Source: Zeimonas sp032027205 (GTDB taxonomy: Bacteria; Pseudomonadota; Gammaproteobacteria; Burkholderiales; Burkholderiaceae_E). From it: a stretch of DNA of 64,000 bases. Below the pieces are notes generated by a model that was not told the DNA's origin, made no database searches, and saw nothing but the letters and a program-made list of their open reading frames with translations. The stretch lies in contig JAVSMN010000001.1 of the NCBI GenBank assembly GCA_032027205.1, forward strand, positions 248,001 through 312,000, written 5' to 3'. Below are positions 35,584 through 44,038 of the stretch, one piece after another (positions within the stretch are counted from its first letter, which is position 1; every line of letters begins with the position of its first letter). The translations under genes and the position numbers were made by a program.

Positions 35584-36377
35584 CAGTGGTGCTCCCATGC
35601 GGGCTTGCGTTTGCCGAGAAAAGCGGCCAACCCCTCGTTGGCGTCGTGCGTCTGCATCAGCTTCTCGAGATAGAGCGCCTCGACCTCCGCCAGGCGCATG
35701 CGCACCTGTCGGATCATCGGGGCGCGCGCCGCCGCCAGCGCGAGCGCGAGGCTCGATGCGCTCTTGTCGGCCAGGTGCGCGTCGAAATACGCCAGCGCGG
35801 CGGCAACCGGATCGTCGTCCACCTGCAGCACCAGGCCGATCGTCTTCGCCTCGTCGGCGCCGATCGAGCGGCCGCTCAGCAGCAGGTCTTCGGCCGCTGG
35901 ACGGTTCACGCGATACGGCAGCAGCACCGAAGCGGCCGGCGCGAACACACCGAGCTTCATCTCGGGCTGGCCGAACTGCGCATCGCGCGCGGCGAAGATC
36001 GGGCCGCCCGCCATCGCCACCTCGAGCCCGCCGCCCAGGCATTGCCCGCGCACCGCCACGAGGATCGGCGCCGGGTACTCGACCATCGTGCTGACCAGCG
36101 CATGCAGCGTCGCGAGCATCTGCGCGCAACGCTCGCGCACGTGCTCCTCGACGCTCGCGCCGAAACTGAAGTGCGGACCGTCCGCGTCGAGCAGCACGGC
36201 GCGCAGGCCGCGCCGACTGCGGTTCTCCGCCAGCGCCGCCGACAGCGCGCCGAGCATCTGCGCGTCGACGATGTTCGCCTTGGGGCGGGCCAGCGTCAGG
36301 CGCAGCAGCGCGCCGCCGCGCTCGAGCGCAACGCGCAGCGGAGAGTCGGTCGCCGATTGGGCCGAAGCCTGAGCCAT
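35583..36377 (-). CDS. dch: cyclohexa-1,5-diene-1-carbonyl-CoA hydratase
   Basis: This is a 264-residue crotonase-family enzyme. The oxyanion-hole segments are HFSFGASVEEH near 75 and GQCLGGGLEVA near 115. It should add water to the diene made by benzoyl-CoA reductase, giving 6-hydroxycyclohex-1-ene-1-carbonyl-CoA. I used the ATG at 36377, 4 bp after the oah stop; the longer frame upstream runs through oah antisense. Position between oah and bcrC is typical, and the shared stop/start base with bcrC supports tight coupling. Confidence 0.92.
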   Translation of the reverse strand: MAQASAQSATDSPLRVALERGGALLRLTLARPKANIVDAQMLGALSAALAENRSRRGLRAVLLDADGPHFSFGASVEEHVRERCAQMLATLHALVSTMVEYPAPILVAVRGQCLGGGLEVAMAGGPIFAARDAQFGQPEMKLGVFAPAASVLLPYRVNRPAAEDLLLSGRSIGADEAKTIGLVLQVDDDPVAAALAYFDAHLADKSASSLALALAAARAPMIRQVRMRLAEVEALYLEKLMQTHDANEGLAAFLGKRKPAWEHH

Positions 36378-36381
36378 CGCT

Positions 36382-37506
36382 TCAACCCTTGTGCTTCGCC
36401 TTCGGCTGGATCGAATCGTGCAACGGACCGACCCAGCTCTCTCCGGCGGCGAGTTTCTGGCGCAACAGGATGAAGTCGATCTCGCGATCTTCCTTCGTGC
36501 CTTCGTTGAACGCGGTGAACCCGGCACGCGCCTCGGTCATCATGTTCAGCGCGAGCCACGCGCGCGAGTTTTCCTTGTTCTTGTTCCAGATCTCGAGCTT
36601 GGGCTTGCGCAGCTCCTCGATCGTCTTGGTCGTGCAGTCGGGGAAGGTGAGCAGCATCTTCGCGCACAACTCCTCGACCTTCGCGTCGAGCAGCGACAGA
36701 TCGACCGTGCCGCGCGCCATCAGCGCCTTGCCTTCCTTCGCCGCGGCGCCGGTCTTCGCCTCGCCGTAGGCGTTGCGCCCGTACTCGTCGAACAACTGCT
36801 GCGTTTCGACCAGCGGGTTGGCGACGAACTTGCCGTCGACCTTCAGCGCGGGAACGACGTCGGTGAGGATGCCCATCTGGTACGCCTTGTGCGCCGAGAA
36901 CGGCTCGCACAGCACGCAGGCGGCCATCGCGCGCTCGGCGCCGATCATCACCGGCAGGAAGTCGGTAGCACCGCCGATCGGGGCCGAACCGTGCTTGGGG
37001 CCTGCCTGTCCGTAGCGGGCGAGGTCCGACGAGACGGAGAAGTCGCAGGCCATGCCGATTTCCTGGCCGCCGCCGATGCGCATTCCGTTCACACGGCAGA
37101 TCACCGGCTTGTCGCAGGCGAGGATCGCCGAGACCATGTCGTTGAACAGGCGCATGTACTGCCGGTACTCCTGCGGGTGGCCCGCGTAGTACTCGGCGTA
37201 TTCCTTCGTGTTGCCACCCGTGCAGAACGCCTTGTCGCCGGCGCCGGTGAAGACCACGCAGTTGACGTCGCGCGCATTCGACGCAGCGCGGAAGGCGAGG
37301 ATCACGCCCTTGACCATGTCCGTCGTGTACGAGTTGTACTGCGACGGGTTGTCCAGCGTGATCCACGCGTTGTACAGGCCGGGAACGGTCTTGCCGTCAG
37401 GCGTCTTCGCCGGGCGCTTCTCGTAGCGCACACCGGGCTTGGTGATGTCGTCGACCAGATCGTGGTTCTTGAACTCGCGCATCTGCGCCTCGGCGGAAGC
37501 GTTCAT
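36382..37506 (-). CDS. oah: 6-oxocyclohex-1-ene-1-carbonyl-CoA hydrolase
   Basis: This 374-residue enzyme is an enlarged crotonase-family hydrolase, longer than a normal hydratase by about 110 residues, as known for Oah. Typical segments are YNAWITLDNPSQYNSYT near 45-61, FCTGGNTKEYAEYY near 95 and NGMRIGGGQEIGMACDF near 140. It adds two waters and opens the ring to 3-hydroxypimelyl-CoA. It is 18 bp after had and 4 bp before dch. Confidence 0.95.
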   Translation of the reverse strand: MNASAEAQMREFKNHDLVDDITKPGVRYEKRPAKTPDGKTVPGLYNAWITLDNPSQYNSYTTDMVKGVILAFRAASNARDVNCVVFTGAGDKAFCTGGNTKEYAEYYAGHPQEYRQYMRLFNDMVSAILACDKPVICRVNGMRIGGGQEIGMACDFSVSSDLARYGQAGPKHGSAPIGGATDFLPVMIGAERAMAACVLCEPFSAHKAYQMGILTDVVPALKVDGKFVANPLVETQQLFDEYGRNAYGEAKTGAAAKEGKALMARGTVDLSLLDAKVEELCAKMLLTFPDCTTKTIEELRKPKLEIWNKNKENSRAWLALNMMTEARAGFTAFNEGTKEDREIDFILLRQKLAAGESWVGPLHDSIQPKAKHKG

Positions 37507-37524
37507 CGTCGGGAACTCCTGTGT

Positions 37525-38595
37525 TCAGGCGGCGGGTACGAGCACCGCGCGCTTGCGGATCTCGCGGTGGTGAACCGCGTCGAACACGCGGTTGATGTCG
37601 TCGAGCGGGTGCGTCTCGACGAATGGCTTGATCGCGACCTTTCCATCGAGGACGAGGTCGAGGGCGCCGGCGTACAGCTCGGGCGGACATCCCCAGTTGC
37701 CGATCGCGCGCGCATCGAACGCCATCAGGTTGGACAGCCGCACCTCGACCTTGTCCATCGTGAAGCCGACCACCGACAGCGTAGCGCCGTGCACGAGCAG
37801 ACCCCACGCGGTGAGCTGCCCGGGCGCCGAGCCCGAGCACTCGAAGATGAACCATTCGGTGGTGGGCAGACCGTTGCTCTTCGCGAAATCGACGATGGCC
37901 GACTTGATCGCCTTGCCGTCGAGCCTGCGACTGTTCAGCGTGAGCGAGGCGCCACCTGCGGCGATCGCCTCGAGCTTGGCGTCGTCGACGTCGATCGCGA
38001 CGACCTTCGCGCCGAAGGCGGCAGCGATCTGCACGCAATAGCCGCCGACGCCGCCCGCACCGACGACCACCGCGAGGCTGCCCGGCTTCACCCCTGCGCG
38101 ACGCACCGCCTGGAACGGCGTGGTGAGCGCATCGGCGACGATCGACACCTCGGCGAGCGTGAGACCGGCCTTCTGCAGGCGCGCTTCGTCGACCAGGCAC
38201 AGGCCGCGCGCCGGCACGACGATGTGCGAGGCGAAGCCGCCCTGGATGTCGTTGCCCGGCATCTTCTGCTTGCGACAGATCGTCCCCAGGCCGCGCTTGC
38301 ACAGGTCGCACTCGCCGCACGGCAGCACGGCGGGAACGATCACCGCCTTGCCGAGCCAGCTCTCGGCGCCCTTGCCGGCCTGGACGACGCGGCCGCTGAT
38401 CTCGTGGCCGAGCGCCAGCGGCAGCGCGTGATTGGTGCGAACGCCGTCGTAGAAATAGCCGAGGTCGGTATGGCAGACGCCGCAACCGGCGATCGCGATC
38501 ACGACCTCGCCGTCGCCCGCCTGGGCGACGAATGTCTCGCGCTCGAGCGGCGTGTTCGGCGCGGTCATGATCCAGCGGCGCGCTTCGATGCTCAT
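37525..38595 (-). CDS. had: 6-hydroxycyclohex-1-ene-1-carbonyl-CoA dehydrogenase
   Basis: This is a 356-residue zinc-type alcohol dehydrogenase. The catalytic zinc site is in GCGVCHTDLG (C41/H42) with GHEISG near 63. The structural zinc cysteines lie in CGECDLCKRGLGTIC. The NAD site is VVGAGGVGGYCVQIAA near 170. It oxidises the 6-hydroxy intermediate to the 6-oxo compound with NAD. It is the first gene of the benzoyl-CoA operon, with a ribosome site AAAGGAC and about 295 bp of regulatory DNA before korA. Confidence 0.94.
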   Translation of the reverse strand: MSIEARRWIMTAPNTPLERETFVAQAGDGEVVIAIAGCGVCHTDLGYFYDGVRTNHALPLALGHEISGRVVQAGKGAESWLGKAVIVPAVLPCGECDLCKRGLGTICRKQKMPGNDIQGGFASHIVVPARGLCLVDEARLQKAGLTLAEVSIVADALTTPFQAVRRAGVKPGSLAVVVGAGGVGGYCVQIAAAFGAKVVAIDVDDAKLEAIAAGGASLTLNSRRLDGKAIKSAIVDFAKSNGLPTTEWFIFECSGSAPGQLTAWGLLVHGATLSVVGFTMDKVEVRLSNLMAFDARAIGNWGCPPELYAGALDLVLDGKVAIKPFVETHPLDDINRVFDAVHHREIRKRAVLVPAA

Positions 38596-38664
38596 CGGAA
38601 TCGGGTCCTTCGATGTGCGGAAAAAGCCTTTCGTCGTTGTCGGGCGAGCAGGTCGCCGAACGGT

Positions 38665-38694
38665 TTGACGGGGGCTTTCGCCGTTGTGTATCCT
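38665..38694 (+). promoter_or_regulatory. possible sigma70 promoter toward korA
   Basis: TTGACG (38665-38670) and TATCCT (38689-38694) are 18 bp apart. The implied start, about 38701, falls inside the palindrome at 38699-38720, an arrangement suited to repression. Only the hexamer match supports it. Confidence 0.3.
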
Positions 38695-38698
38695 GATA

Positions 38699-38720
38699 AT
38701 TCGGTATTGCGGTACCGAAT
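38699..38720. promoter_or_regulatory. 22-bp palindrome, probable operator of a local regulator
   Basis: The arms ATTCGGTA and TACCGAAT are a perfect inverted repeat around TTGCGG. A direct repeat ATTGCGGT (38706-38713 and 38719-38726) overlaps it. It lies 104 bp before the had ATG on one side and 171 bp before the korA ATG on the other. The cognate regulator is not identifiable; none of the regulators in the window is adjacent. Confidence 0.6.
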
Positions 38721-38766
38721 TGCGGTTATATGCCGATCATCGTGGAACAAAGCGCTTCGGCAAGCC

Positions 38767-38780
38767 TTGATACAAATCAA
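38767..38780. promoter_or_regulatory. perfect FNR box in the had/korA divergent region
   Basis: TTGAT-ACAA-ATCAA matches the FNR consensus at all 10 defined positions. If it acts at -41.5, starts near 38815 (korA) and 38732 (had) are predicted, each with only a weak -10 (CAAAGT and CACGAT, 3 of 6). One box could serve both operons. The rest of 38596-38890 has no gene. Confidence 0.75.
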
Positions 38781-38890
38781 CGGCCATCTGGAGTGGCGGC
38801 AGCAAAGTTCGATCCGTGCTCGACGTCGCATGCAACGCACACGACGCGATCGGCGAAGAAAGATCCTCGCAACGAACAGGCATCACAGGC

Positions 38891-40624
38891 ATGAATACGA
38901 CCTCGCGCGGCGCGCGCCGCAGCATTTCGATCGCGATGGCAGGCAGCGGAGGCAGCGGCGTGATGACCGCCGGAACGCTGCTGCTCGACGCTGCCGCGAA
39001 AGCGGGACTGTACGGACTGATGGTGCGCACGAGCGGGCCACAGATTCGCGGCGGCGAAGCCGCGGCGCTGATCCGGCTCGCGTCGACGCCCACCGACTCG
39101 CTCGACGACGGCTTCGACCTGCTGCTGGCCATCGACTGGCAGAACATCCATCGCTTCGCCGACGAGATTCCGATGCGCGCGGACGCGATGGTCATCGGCG
39201 ACGCCGATGAAGGCGAAGCACCCGAAGTGTTCCTGCGCAACGGCGCGCGGGCCGAGTCGGTGCCGCTGAAGAAGATCTCCAAGGGCATCGCAGGCAGCTG
39301 GACGAACATGGTCGCGCTCGGCGTGGCCGGCGCCATTGCGTCGATTCCGCTCGAGGCGCTCGAGGCCGCGTTGAGCGGCACGTGGAAGCGCGGGCCAGCC
39401 GCGCTCGAGGCGAACCTTCAAGCGTTGCGCGAAGGCTTCGAGAAAGGCACGCAGATCGGCGCCTTGCCGGCGCTCGAAACGCCGCCGGCCAACGGCAAGC
39501 GCTGGATGCTCAGCGGCAACGAGGCGGCCGGCTTCGGCGCGCTGCGCGCAGGCATCCGCTTCGTCGCTGCCTACCCGATCACGCCGGCCACCGAGATGCT
39601 CGAGTGGATGTCCCCGGCGCTGACGAAGATCGGCGGCACGCTCGTGCAGGCGGAAGACGAACTGGCGTCGATCAACATGATCATCGGCTCGTCCTACGGC
39701 GGCGTTCCGTCGCTCACCGCCACCTCGGGCCCGGGCCTGGCGCTGATGACCGAGGCGATCGGCCTGGCCGTCACCGCCGAAGTGCCGGTGGTCGTCGTCG
39801 ACGTGATGCGCGGCGGGCCTTCCACCGGCATCCCCGCCAAGAGCGAGCAGAGCGATCTCTCCTACGCAGTGAACGGCCTGCACGGCGATGCGCCGCGCCT
39901 GGTCGTCGCGCCCACGTCGATTTCCGACTGCCTGGCCACCACGCAGTGGGCGGTGCATCTCGCCGAGAAGCTGCAGACGGCAGCGATCGTCCTCTCCGAC
40001 CAGTTCATGGGCCAGTCGCGCGCGATCATCGACGAACCGGCCAACACCGGCGTCGTCGCCGAGCGACTCGTCGCCGAAGCGAACGCGCCCGACTTCAAGC
40101 GCTACCGCAACACCGAATCGGGCGTCTCCCCGATGTCGATTCCCGGCACGCCCGGCGTCGTCTACACGGCCGACGGCCTGGAGCACACCGAGGCAGGCAT
40201 CCCGAGCAGCCAGAGCGCCGATCACACGCTGCAACTCGACAAGCGCGAGCGCAAGCTGATGAAGCACGACTACGGCTCGGCATGGGCAGACGTCGAGGGT
40301 GGCGGCGAGGCGGCGATCATCACGTTCGGATCGGTCACCGGCGTCGTGCGCGAAGCGCTCGCGCGGGCCGCCGAGCGCGGCGTTCGGGCGAAGCTCATCG
40401 CGCTGCGCCTGCTCGCTCCGGCGCTGCCCGAACGTCTCGACCAGGCGCTCGCGGGCGTCGCGCGCGTGCTCGTCGTCGAGCAGAACCACTCGGCGCAACT
40501 GCTGCGCTACCTGCGCTCGGTCTACGATCTGCCGGGCAAACCCTCGAGCTTCCATCGTCCGGGGCCGCTACCGCTGCGTCCGGGCGAACTCGCCGATGCC
40601 ATCGTCGAATGGAGAAACAAATGA
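38891..40624 (+). CDS. korA: 2-oxoglutarate:ferredoxin oxidoreductase, fused gamma-alpha subunit
   Basis: This is a 577-residue fusion. Residues about 12-190 form the gamma domain (GSGGSGVMTAGTLL, TSGPQIRGGEAAALIRL). Residues about 205-575 form the alpha domain (FVAAYPITPATEMLEWM, TATSGPGLALM). It oxidises 2-oxoglutarate to succinyl-CoA and reduces ferredoxin, which the benzoyl-CoA reductase then uses. The ATG at 38891 was chosen over an upstream one at 38816 because the family begins near the RRSISIAMAGSGG strand. It overlaps korB by 4 bp. Confidence 0.93.
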   Translation: MNTTSRGARRSISIAMAGSGGSGVMTAGTLLLDAAAKAGLYGLMVRTSGPQIRGGEAAALIRLASTPTDSLDDGFDLLLAIDWQNIHRFADEIPMRADAMVIGDADEGEAPEVFLRNGARAESVPLKKISKGIAGSWTNMVALGVAGAIASIPLEALEAALSGTWKRGPAALEANLQALREGFEKGTQIGALPALETPPANGKRWMLSGNEAAGFGALRAGIRFVAAYPITPATEMLEWMSPALTKIGGTLVQAEDELASINMIIGSSYGGVPSLTATSGPGLALMTEAIGLAVTAEVPVVVVDVMRGGPSTGIPAKSEQSDLSYAVNGLHGDAPRLVVAPTSISDCLATTQWAVHLAEKLQTAAIVLSDQFMGQSRAIIDEPANTGVVAERLVAEANAPDFKRYRNTESGVSPMSIPGTPGVVYTADGLEHTEAGIPSSQSADHTLQLDKRERKLMKHDYGSAWADVEGGGEAAIITFGSVTGVVREALARAAERGVRAKLIALRLLAPALPERLDQALAGVARVLVVEQNHSAQLLRYLRSVYDLPGKPSSFHRPGPLPLRPGELADAIVEWRNK

Positions 40625-41472
40625 ACGACGTTGCTGCCCCCGTCGAATCGGGCAAGAAGCCGCTCACGGCGGCCAGCTACAAATCCGCCTACAAACCGGT
40701 CTGGTGCCCGGGTTGCGGCGACTACTCGGTGCTCGGCGCGGTAACGAAGGCACTCGCGATGGTCGGTGCACCGCCCGAGGAAGTGGCGGTCGTTTCGGGC
40801 ATCGGCTGCTCGTCGCGCATCCCCGCCTACACGTCGTGCTACGGCTTTCACGGCGTGCACGGTCGCGCGCTCGCTGCCGCCACCGGATTGAAGGTCGCAC
40901 GCCCCGACCTGACGGTGCTCGCCGCCGGCGGAGACGGCGACGGTTTCTCGATCGGCGGCAACCACTTCATGCACGCCTGCCGGCGCAACGTCGACCTCAC
41001 GTACATCGTGATGGAGAACCAGGTCTACGGGATGACCAAGGGCCAGCCGTCGCCGACCACCGAGCCCGACTGGGATTCCAAGCTCCAGCCCGGCGGCACC
41101 GGAATGCGCGTATTCCGTCCGCTGGTCATCGCGCTGGCCTCGGGCGCGAGCTTCGTCGCCCGCGCCTTCTCCGGCGACCCGAACGGAACGGCCGAAATCA
41201 TTGCGCAGGCCATCCGCCACCCCGGCTTCTCGTTCATCGAGATCCTCAGCCCCTGCGTGACTTTCCGGCCCGAGCAGCGCGAGTGGAAACAGGTCGCGCG
41301 CCCCTCGCCGGTCGGCCCGACCGACGATGCAGCACGCGCGGCGCGCCGCCTGATGACCGACGACGGCTTCAACATCGGCGTGCTCTACGCAGGCAACCGC
41401 ACACCGCATCCGGTCGGCGGCAAGCCGGCCACGAAGACGGTGGAAGAACTCAGCGCGGAGTTTGCGGTATGA
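40621..41472 (+). CDS. korB: 2-oxoglutarate:ferredoxin oxidoreductase, beta subunit
   Basis: This 283-residue subunit binds thiamine diphosphate (GDGDGFSIGGNH near 106-117). The [4Fe-4S] ligands are C29 and C32 (WCPGCGDY), C63 (GIGCSSR) and a cysteine in LSPCVTF near 210. The ATG overlaps the korA stop and the TGA overlaps the next gene start. It completes the enzyme that regenerates reduced ferredoxin from the citric acid cycle during aromatic degradation. Confidence 0.95.
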   Translation: MNDVAAPVESGKKPLTAASYKSAYKPVWCPGCGDYSVLGAVTKALAMVGAPPEEVAVVSGIGCSSRIPAYTSCYGFHGVHGRALAAATGLKVARPDLTVLAAGGDGDGFSIGGNHFMHACRRNVDLTYIVMENQVYGMTKGQPSPTTEPDWDSKLQPGGTGMRVFRPLVIALASGASFVARAFSGDPNGTAEIIAQAIRHPGFSFIEILSPCVTFRPEQREWKQVARPSPVGPTDDAARAARRLMTDDGFNIGVLYAGNRTPHPVGGKPATKTVEELSAEFAV

Positions 41473-41990
41473 AGCCCGATCGAGTCCCGGGAACGCTGCA
41501 TGACTTCATGCGCCAGGCGCTGCAGATGGAGCTCGATGCGGCCTCGCGCTACGCCGAGTTCGCCGACGCGATGGAGACGCACAACAACCGAGAGGTCGCA
41601 GCGCTCTTTCGCAAGATGGCGGAGATCGAAGGCAAGCACGCCGACCAGATCATGTCGGAGATGGGTTGGAGCGAAATGCCCGGCCCAATCACGGCGCGTC
41701 CTGCGTGGGAAGGCTTCGAGTCGCCCGAAACGGTGCCGATCGACGAAGTGCACTACCTGATGCAGCCTTTTCACGCGCTCACGCTGGCGCTCGAGAGCGA
41801 AGAGCGGGCCGAGCGCTTCTTCGGGCAGATCGCCGAGGCTGCCACCACCGATCCGGTGCGCAAGGCCGCGCTCGAGTTGCAGGAGGAAGAGCGCGAGCAC
41901 GTCGAGTTGATCCGCGCATGGCTCGCGAGGACGCCCAAGCCCGACCGCAACTGGGCCGACGACCCCGATCCGCCGCGTTATACCGACTGA
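41469..41990 (+). CDS. rubrerythrin/ferritin-like diiron protein
   Basis: This is a 173-residue protein with two helix pairs. Probable iron ligands are E21, E54 and H57 in the first half, and the ESEERAERFF and EEEREHVELI segments in the second, the spacing of rubrerythrin-like ferritin folds. It has no rubredoxin CxxC domain. It starts 4 bp inside korB, so it is co-expressed with the oxidoreductase. A peroxide- or oxygen-scavenging role for the oxygen-sensitive enzymes is likely but inferred. Confidence 0.8.
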   Translation: MKPDRVPGTLHDFMRQALQMELDAASRYAEFADAMETHNNREVAALFRKMAEIEGKHADQIMSEMGWSEMPGPITARPAWEGFESPETVPIDEVHYLMQPFHALTLALESEERAERFFGQIAEAATTDPVRKAALELQEEEREHVELIRAWLARTPKPDRNWADDPDPPRYTD

Positions 41991-42013
41991 AGACGCATCG
42001 AGGAGATTGCCGA

Positions 42014-42409
42014 ATGAAAACACTGCTGCCCGAAGGTTGGGCTGCGCCGATCGGATATGCCAACGGCATCGAGGTGGATGCCGGACGCATCGTGTTCGTC
42101 GCAGGCCAGGTCGGCTGGAACGCGCAACAGGTATTCGAGTCGGAAGATATCGCGCCGCAGTTCGACCAGGCCTTGCGCAACATCGTCGCGGTGCTCGCCG
42201 AGGCGGGAGCCGAGCCGCACCACATCTGCCGGATGACGGCCTACTGCTGCGACAAGCCCGCGTACATGGCCGCGCGCCGCGAACTCGGCAAGATCTGGCG
42301 CAAGCACATCGGCGCGCACTACCCGGCGATGAGCATGATCTTCGTCTCCGATCTGCTCGACAACCCGGGGAAGATCGAGCTGGAGGCCACGGCGGTCGTG
42401 CCGCGCTGA
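42014..42409 (+). CDS. Rid-family (YjgF) protein without the RidA arginine
   Basis: This is a 131-residue Rid fold protein (FVAGQVGWNAQ near 28-38, ATAVVPR end). In RidA an arginine (R105 of E. coli) in the ARLP segment binds the imine substrate; the matching stretch here reads FVSDLLDNPG, with Asp instead. Imine deaminase activity is therefore unlikely, and a Rid4-7-type subgroup fits better. A ribosome site GAGGAGA precedes the ATG. It lies 23 bp after the rubrerythrin-like gene at the end of the kor run. Confidence 0.82.
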   Translation: MKTLLPEGWAAPIGYANGIEVDAGRIVFVAGQVGWNAQQVFESEDIAPQFDQALRNIVAVLAEAGAEPHHICRMTAYCCDKPAYMAARRELGKIWRKHIGAHYPAMSMIFVSDLLDNPGKIELEATAVVPR

Positions 42410-42496
42410 GTACGGTCCGCTCCGCGGCCAGCAGCGGTTTGCGCAGGCGATGCGCGACCGCTTCGCTGCGGGGCCGGACGACGGCATCGCGCCGGC

Positions 42497-42502
42497 TACA
42501 AT
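42497..42502 (+). promoter_or_regulatory. possible -10 element TACAAT of folA
   Basis: TACAAT lies 7 bp before the folA ATG with no convincing -35. If used, transcription would start almost at the ATG, giving a leaderless message. Otherwise the 100 bp between the Rid gene and folA show nothing else. Confidence 0.25.
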
Positions 42503-42509
42503 CGGATCG

Positions 42510-43094
42510 ATGTCGCCGCGCCCCGCTTCCGCCTCCCCTGATCCCGTTCCGGCCAGTCGCCTTAGCGCGAAGCGTCCGCGCGTCACGCTCGTCGTCGCGC
42601 GCGCCCGCGACGGCGTGATCGGCGCCGACGGCGGCCTGCCCTGGCACCTGCCGGAAGACCTGAAGCACTTCCGCGCATTAACGACGGGGCACGCGATCGT
42701 CATGGGACGGCGAACGTGGGACTCGATCGGGCGCGCCCTGCCCGGACGGCGCTCAATCGTCGTGAGCCGCGACGCACACCGCACCTTCGACGGCGCCGAA
42801 CGCGCATCGTCGGTCGACGAAGCGATCGCGATCGCTTCGCGCAGGGGGCCCGATCCGTCGATCGCGACCGACGAAGTCTTCGTCATCGGCGGCGCACAAC
42901 TGTTCGCCGCTGCGCTGCCGGTGGCCGACCGCGCCGTCGTCACCGAAATCGACCTCGACGTGGAAGGCGACGCGTATTTCAACGCACTCGACCCACGACA
43001 GTGGAGTGTCGTCGAACGCCGCGAGCAGCGAGCCGCGGACGGCACGCTGCTGGCGATCGTCGACTATCGCCGCACGCGGACGGCCGACGATTGA
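42510..43094 (+). CDS. folA: dihydrofolate reductase
   Basis: This is a 194-residue enzyme that reduces dihydrofolate to tetrahydrofolate with NADPH. The substrate motif GGLPWHLPEDLKHFR lies near 45-59, GRRTWDSIGRALPGR near 68-82 and VIGGAQLFAAAL near 125. It carries about 30 extra N-terminal residues before the family start (RVTLVVARA); a GTG/TTG further in is possible, but no better ATG is visible. It is unlinked here from thyA, its metabolic partner. Confidence 0.94.
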   Translation: MSPRPASASPDPVPASRLSAKRPRVTLVVARARDGVIGADGGLPWHLPEDLKHFRALTTGHAIVMGRRTWDSIGRALPGRRSIVVSRDAHRTFDGAERASSVDEAIAIASRRGPDPSIATDEVFVIGGAQLFAAALPVADRAVVTEIDLDVEGDAYFNALDPRQWSVVERREQRAADGTLLAIVDYRRTRTADD

Positions 43095-44002
43095 GCCCGC
43101 CGCACGGCGAGCGCCCGCTGCGCGCGCTCGCATACCTCACGGCCGCGCAGGTCTGTTTCGTGTTGCTCGACGCCACCGGCAAGCGCCTGGCCGGCGAAAT
43201 TGGCATTCCGCTCGTGTCGCTGGTGCGGCACGCAGGTCATGCACTGCTGATGTTCGTCTTTTTCGCGCCCACGCTCGGCGCTGCGCTGTGGCGCACGAAA
43301 CGCCCGGGCACTCAGCTGCTACGCGGGCTGTCCCTCGCCGGCTTCACGCTGTTCTTCTTCACTGCGCTCGGCCGACTGCCGCAGGCGGACGCCACCGCGA
43401 TCAACTTCATCGCGCCCTTCGCCGTGATGCTGCTGGCGGGGCCACTGCTCGGTGAGCGGGTCGGCTGGCCGCGCTGGATGGGCGCAGCGCTGGGCTTCGT
43501 CGGCATGCTGCTCGTCGTGCGACCCGGTGCGAACCTCGACCCGACCGGCGTCGTCTTCGTACTGCTGACGGTCGTGTGCAACGTCGCGTTCCAGCTACTC
43601 ACGCGCAGCCTGGCGATCACCGAAAACTCGCTCGCGACGATCTTCCTCAGCTCGCTGGTGGGCGTCACGGTGTCGGCGGCGGTGCTGCCGCTGCAGTCCA
43701 GCTGGGGCGGATGGCCCGAGTCACTCGATCCACAGCAGCTCGCCCTGCTCGCCTCGCTCGGCGTGACCGGCATCGTCAGCCAGTGGTTCTGGATCCGCGC
43801 GTACTACTGGGCAAGCGCATCGTTGATCGCTCCGCTCGTCTTCCTGCAGATCTTCTGGGCAACCGCAGCCGGCTGGGGCTTCTTCGGGCAACTGCCGAGC
43901 ACACTGAGCTTCGTCGGAATGGCGCTGATCGGCATGGCCGGCGCAGCGGCGATGCTGCTCGAGCGTTCACCGCGCAGTTATGCGACTGCAGCAAAAGGCT
44001 GA
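43091..44002 (+). CDS. EamA/DMT-family transporter
   Basis: This 303-residue protein has ten predicted transmembrane helices arranged as two EamA repeats (about 10-140 and 150-285), typical of drug/metabolite efflux carriers. No ATG fits; the start is TTG at 43091 inside the folA stop (TTGA), consistent with translational coupling to folA. The substrate cannot be predicted. It is convergent with the Ap4A phosphorylase gene 36 bp away. Confidence 0.85.
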   Translation: MSPPHGERPLRALAYLTAAQVCFVLLDATGKRLAGEIGIPLVSLVRHAGHALLMFVFFAPTLGAALWRTKRPGTQLLRGLSLAGFTLFFFTALGRLPQADATAINFIAPFAVMLLAGPLLGERVGWPRWMGAALGFVGMLLVVRPGANLDPTGVVFVLLTVVCNVAFQLLTRSLAITENSLATIFLSSLVGVTVSAAVLPLQSSWGGWPESLDPQQLALLASLGVTGIVSQWFWIRAYYWASASLIAPLVFLQIFWATAAGWGFFGQLPSTLSFVGMALIGMAGAAAMLLERSPRSYATAAKG

Positions 44003-44038
44003 GACGAGCGGACGACGACCTCCGTTCGCGCGGGAGCG

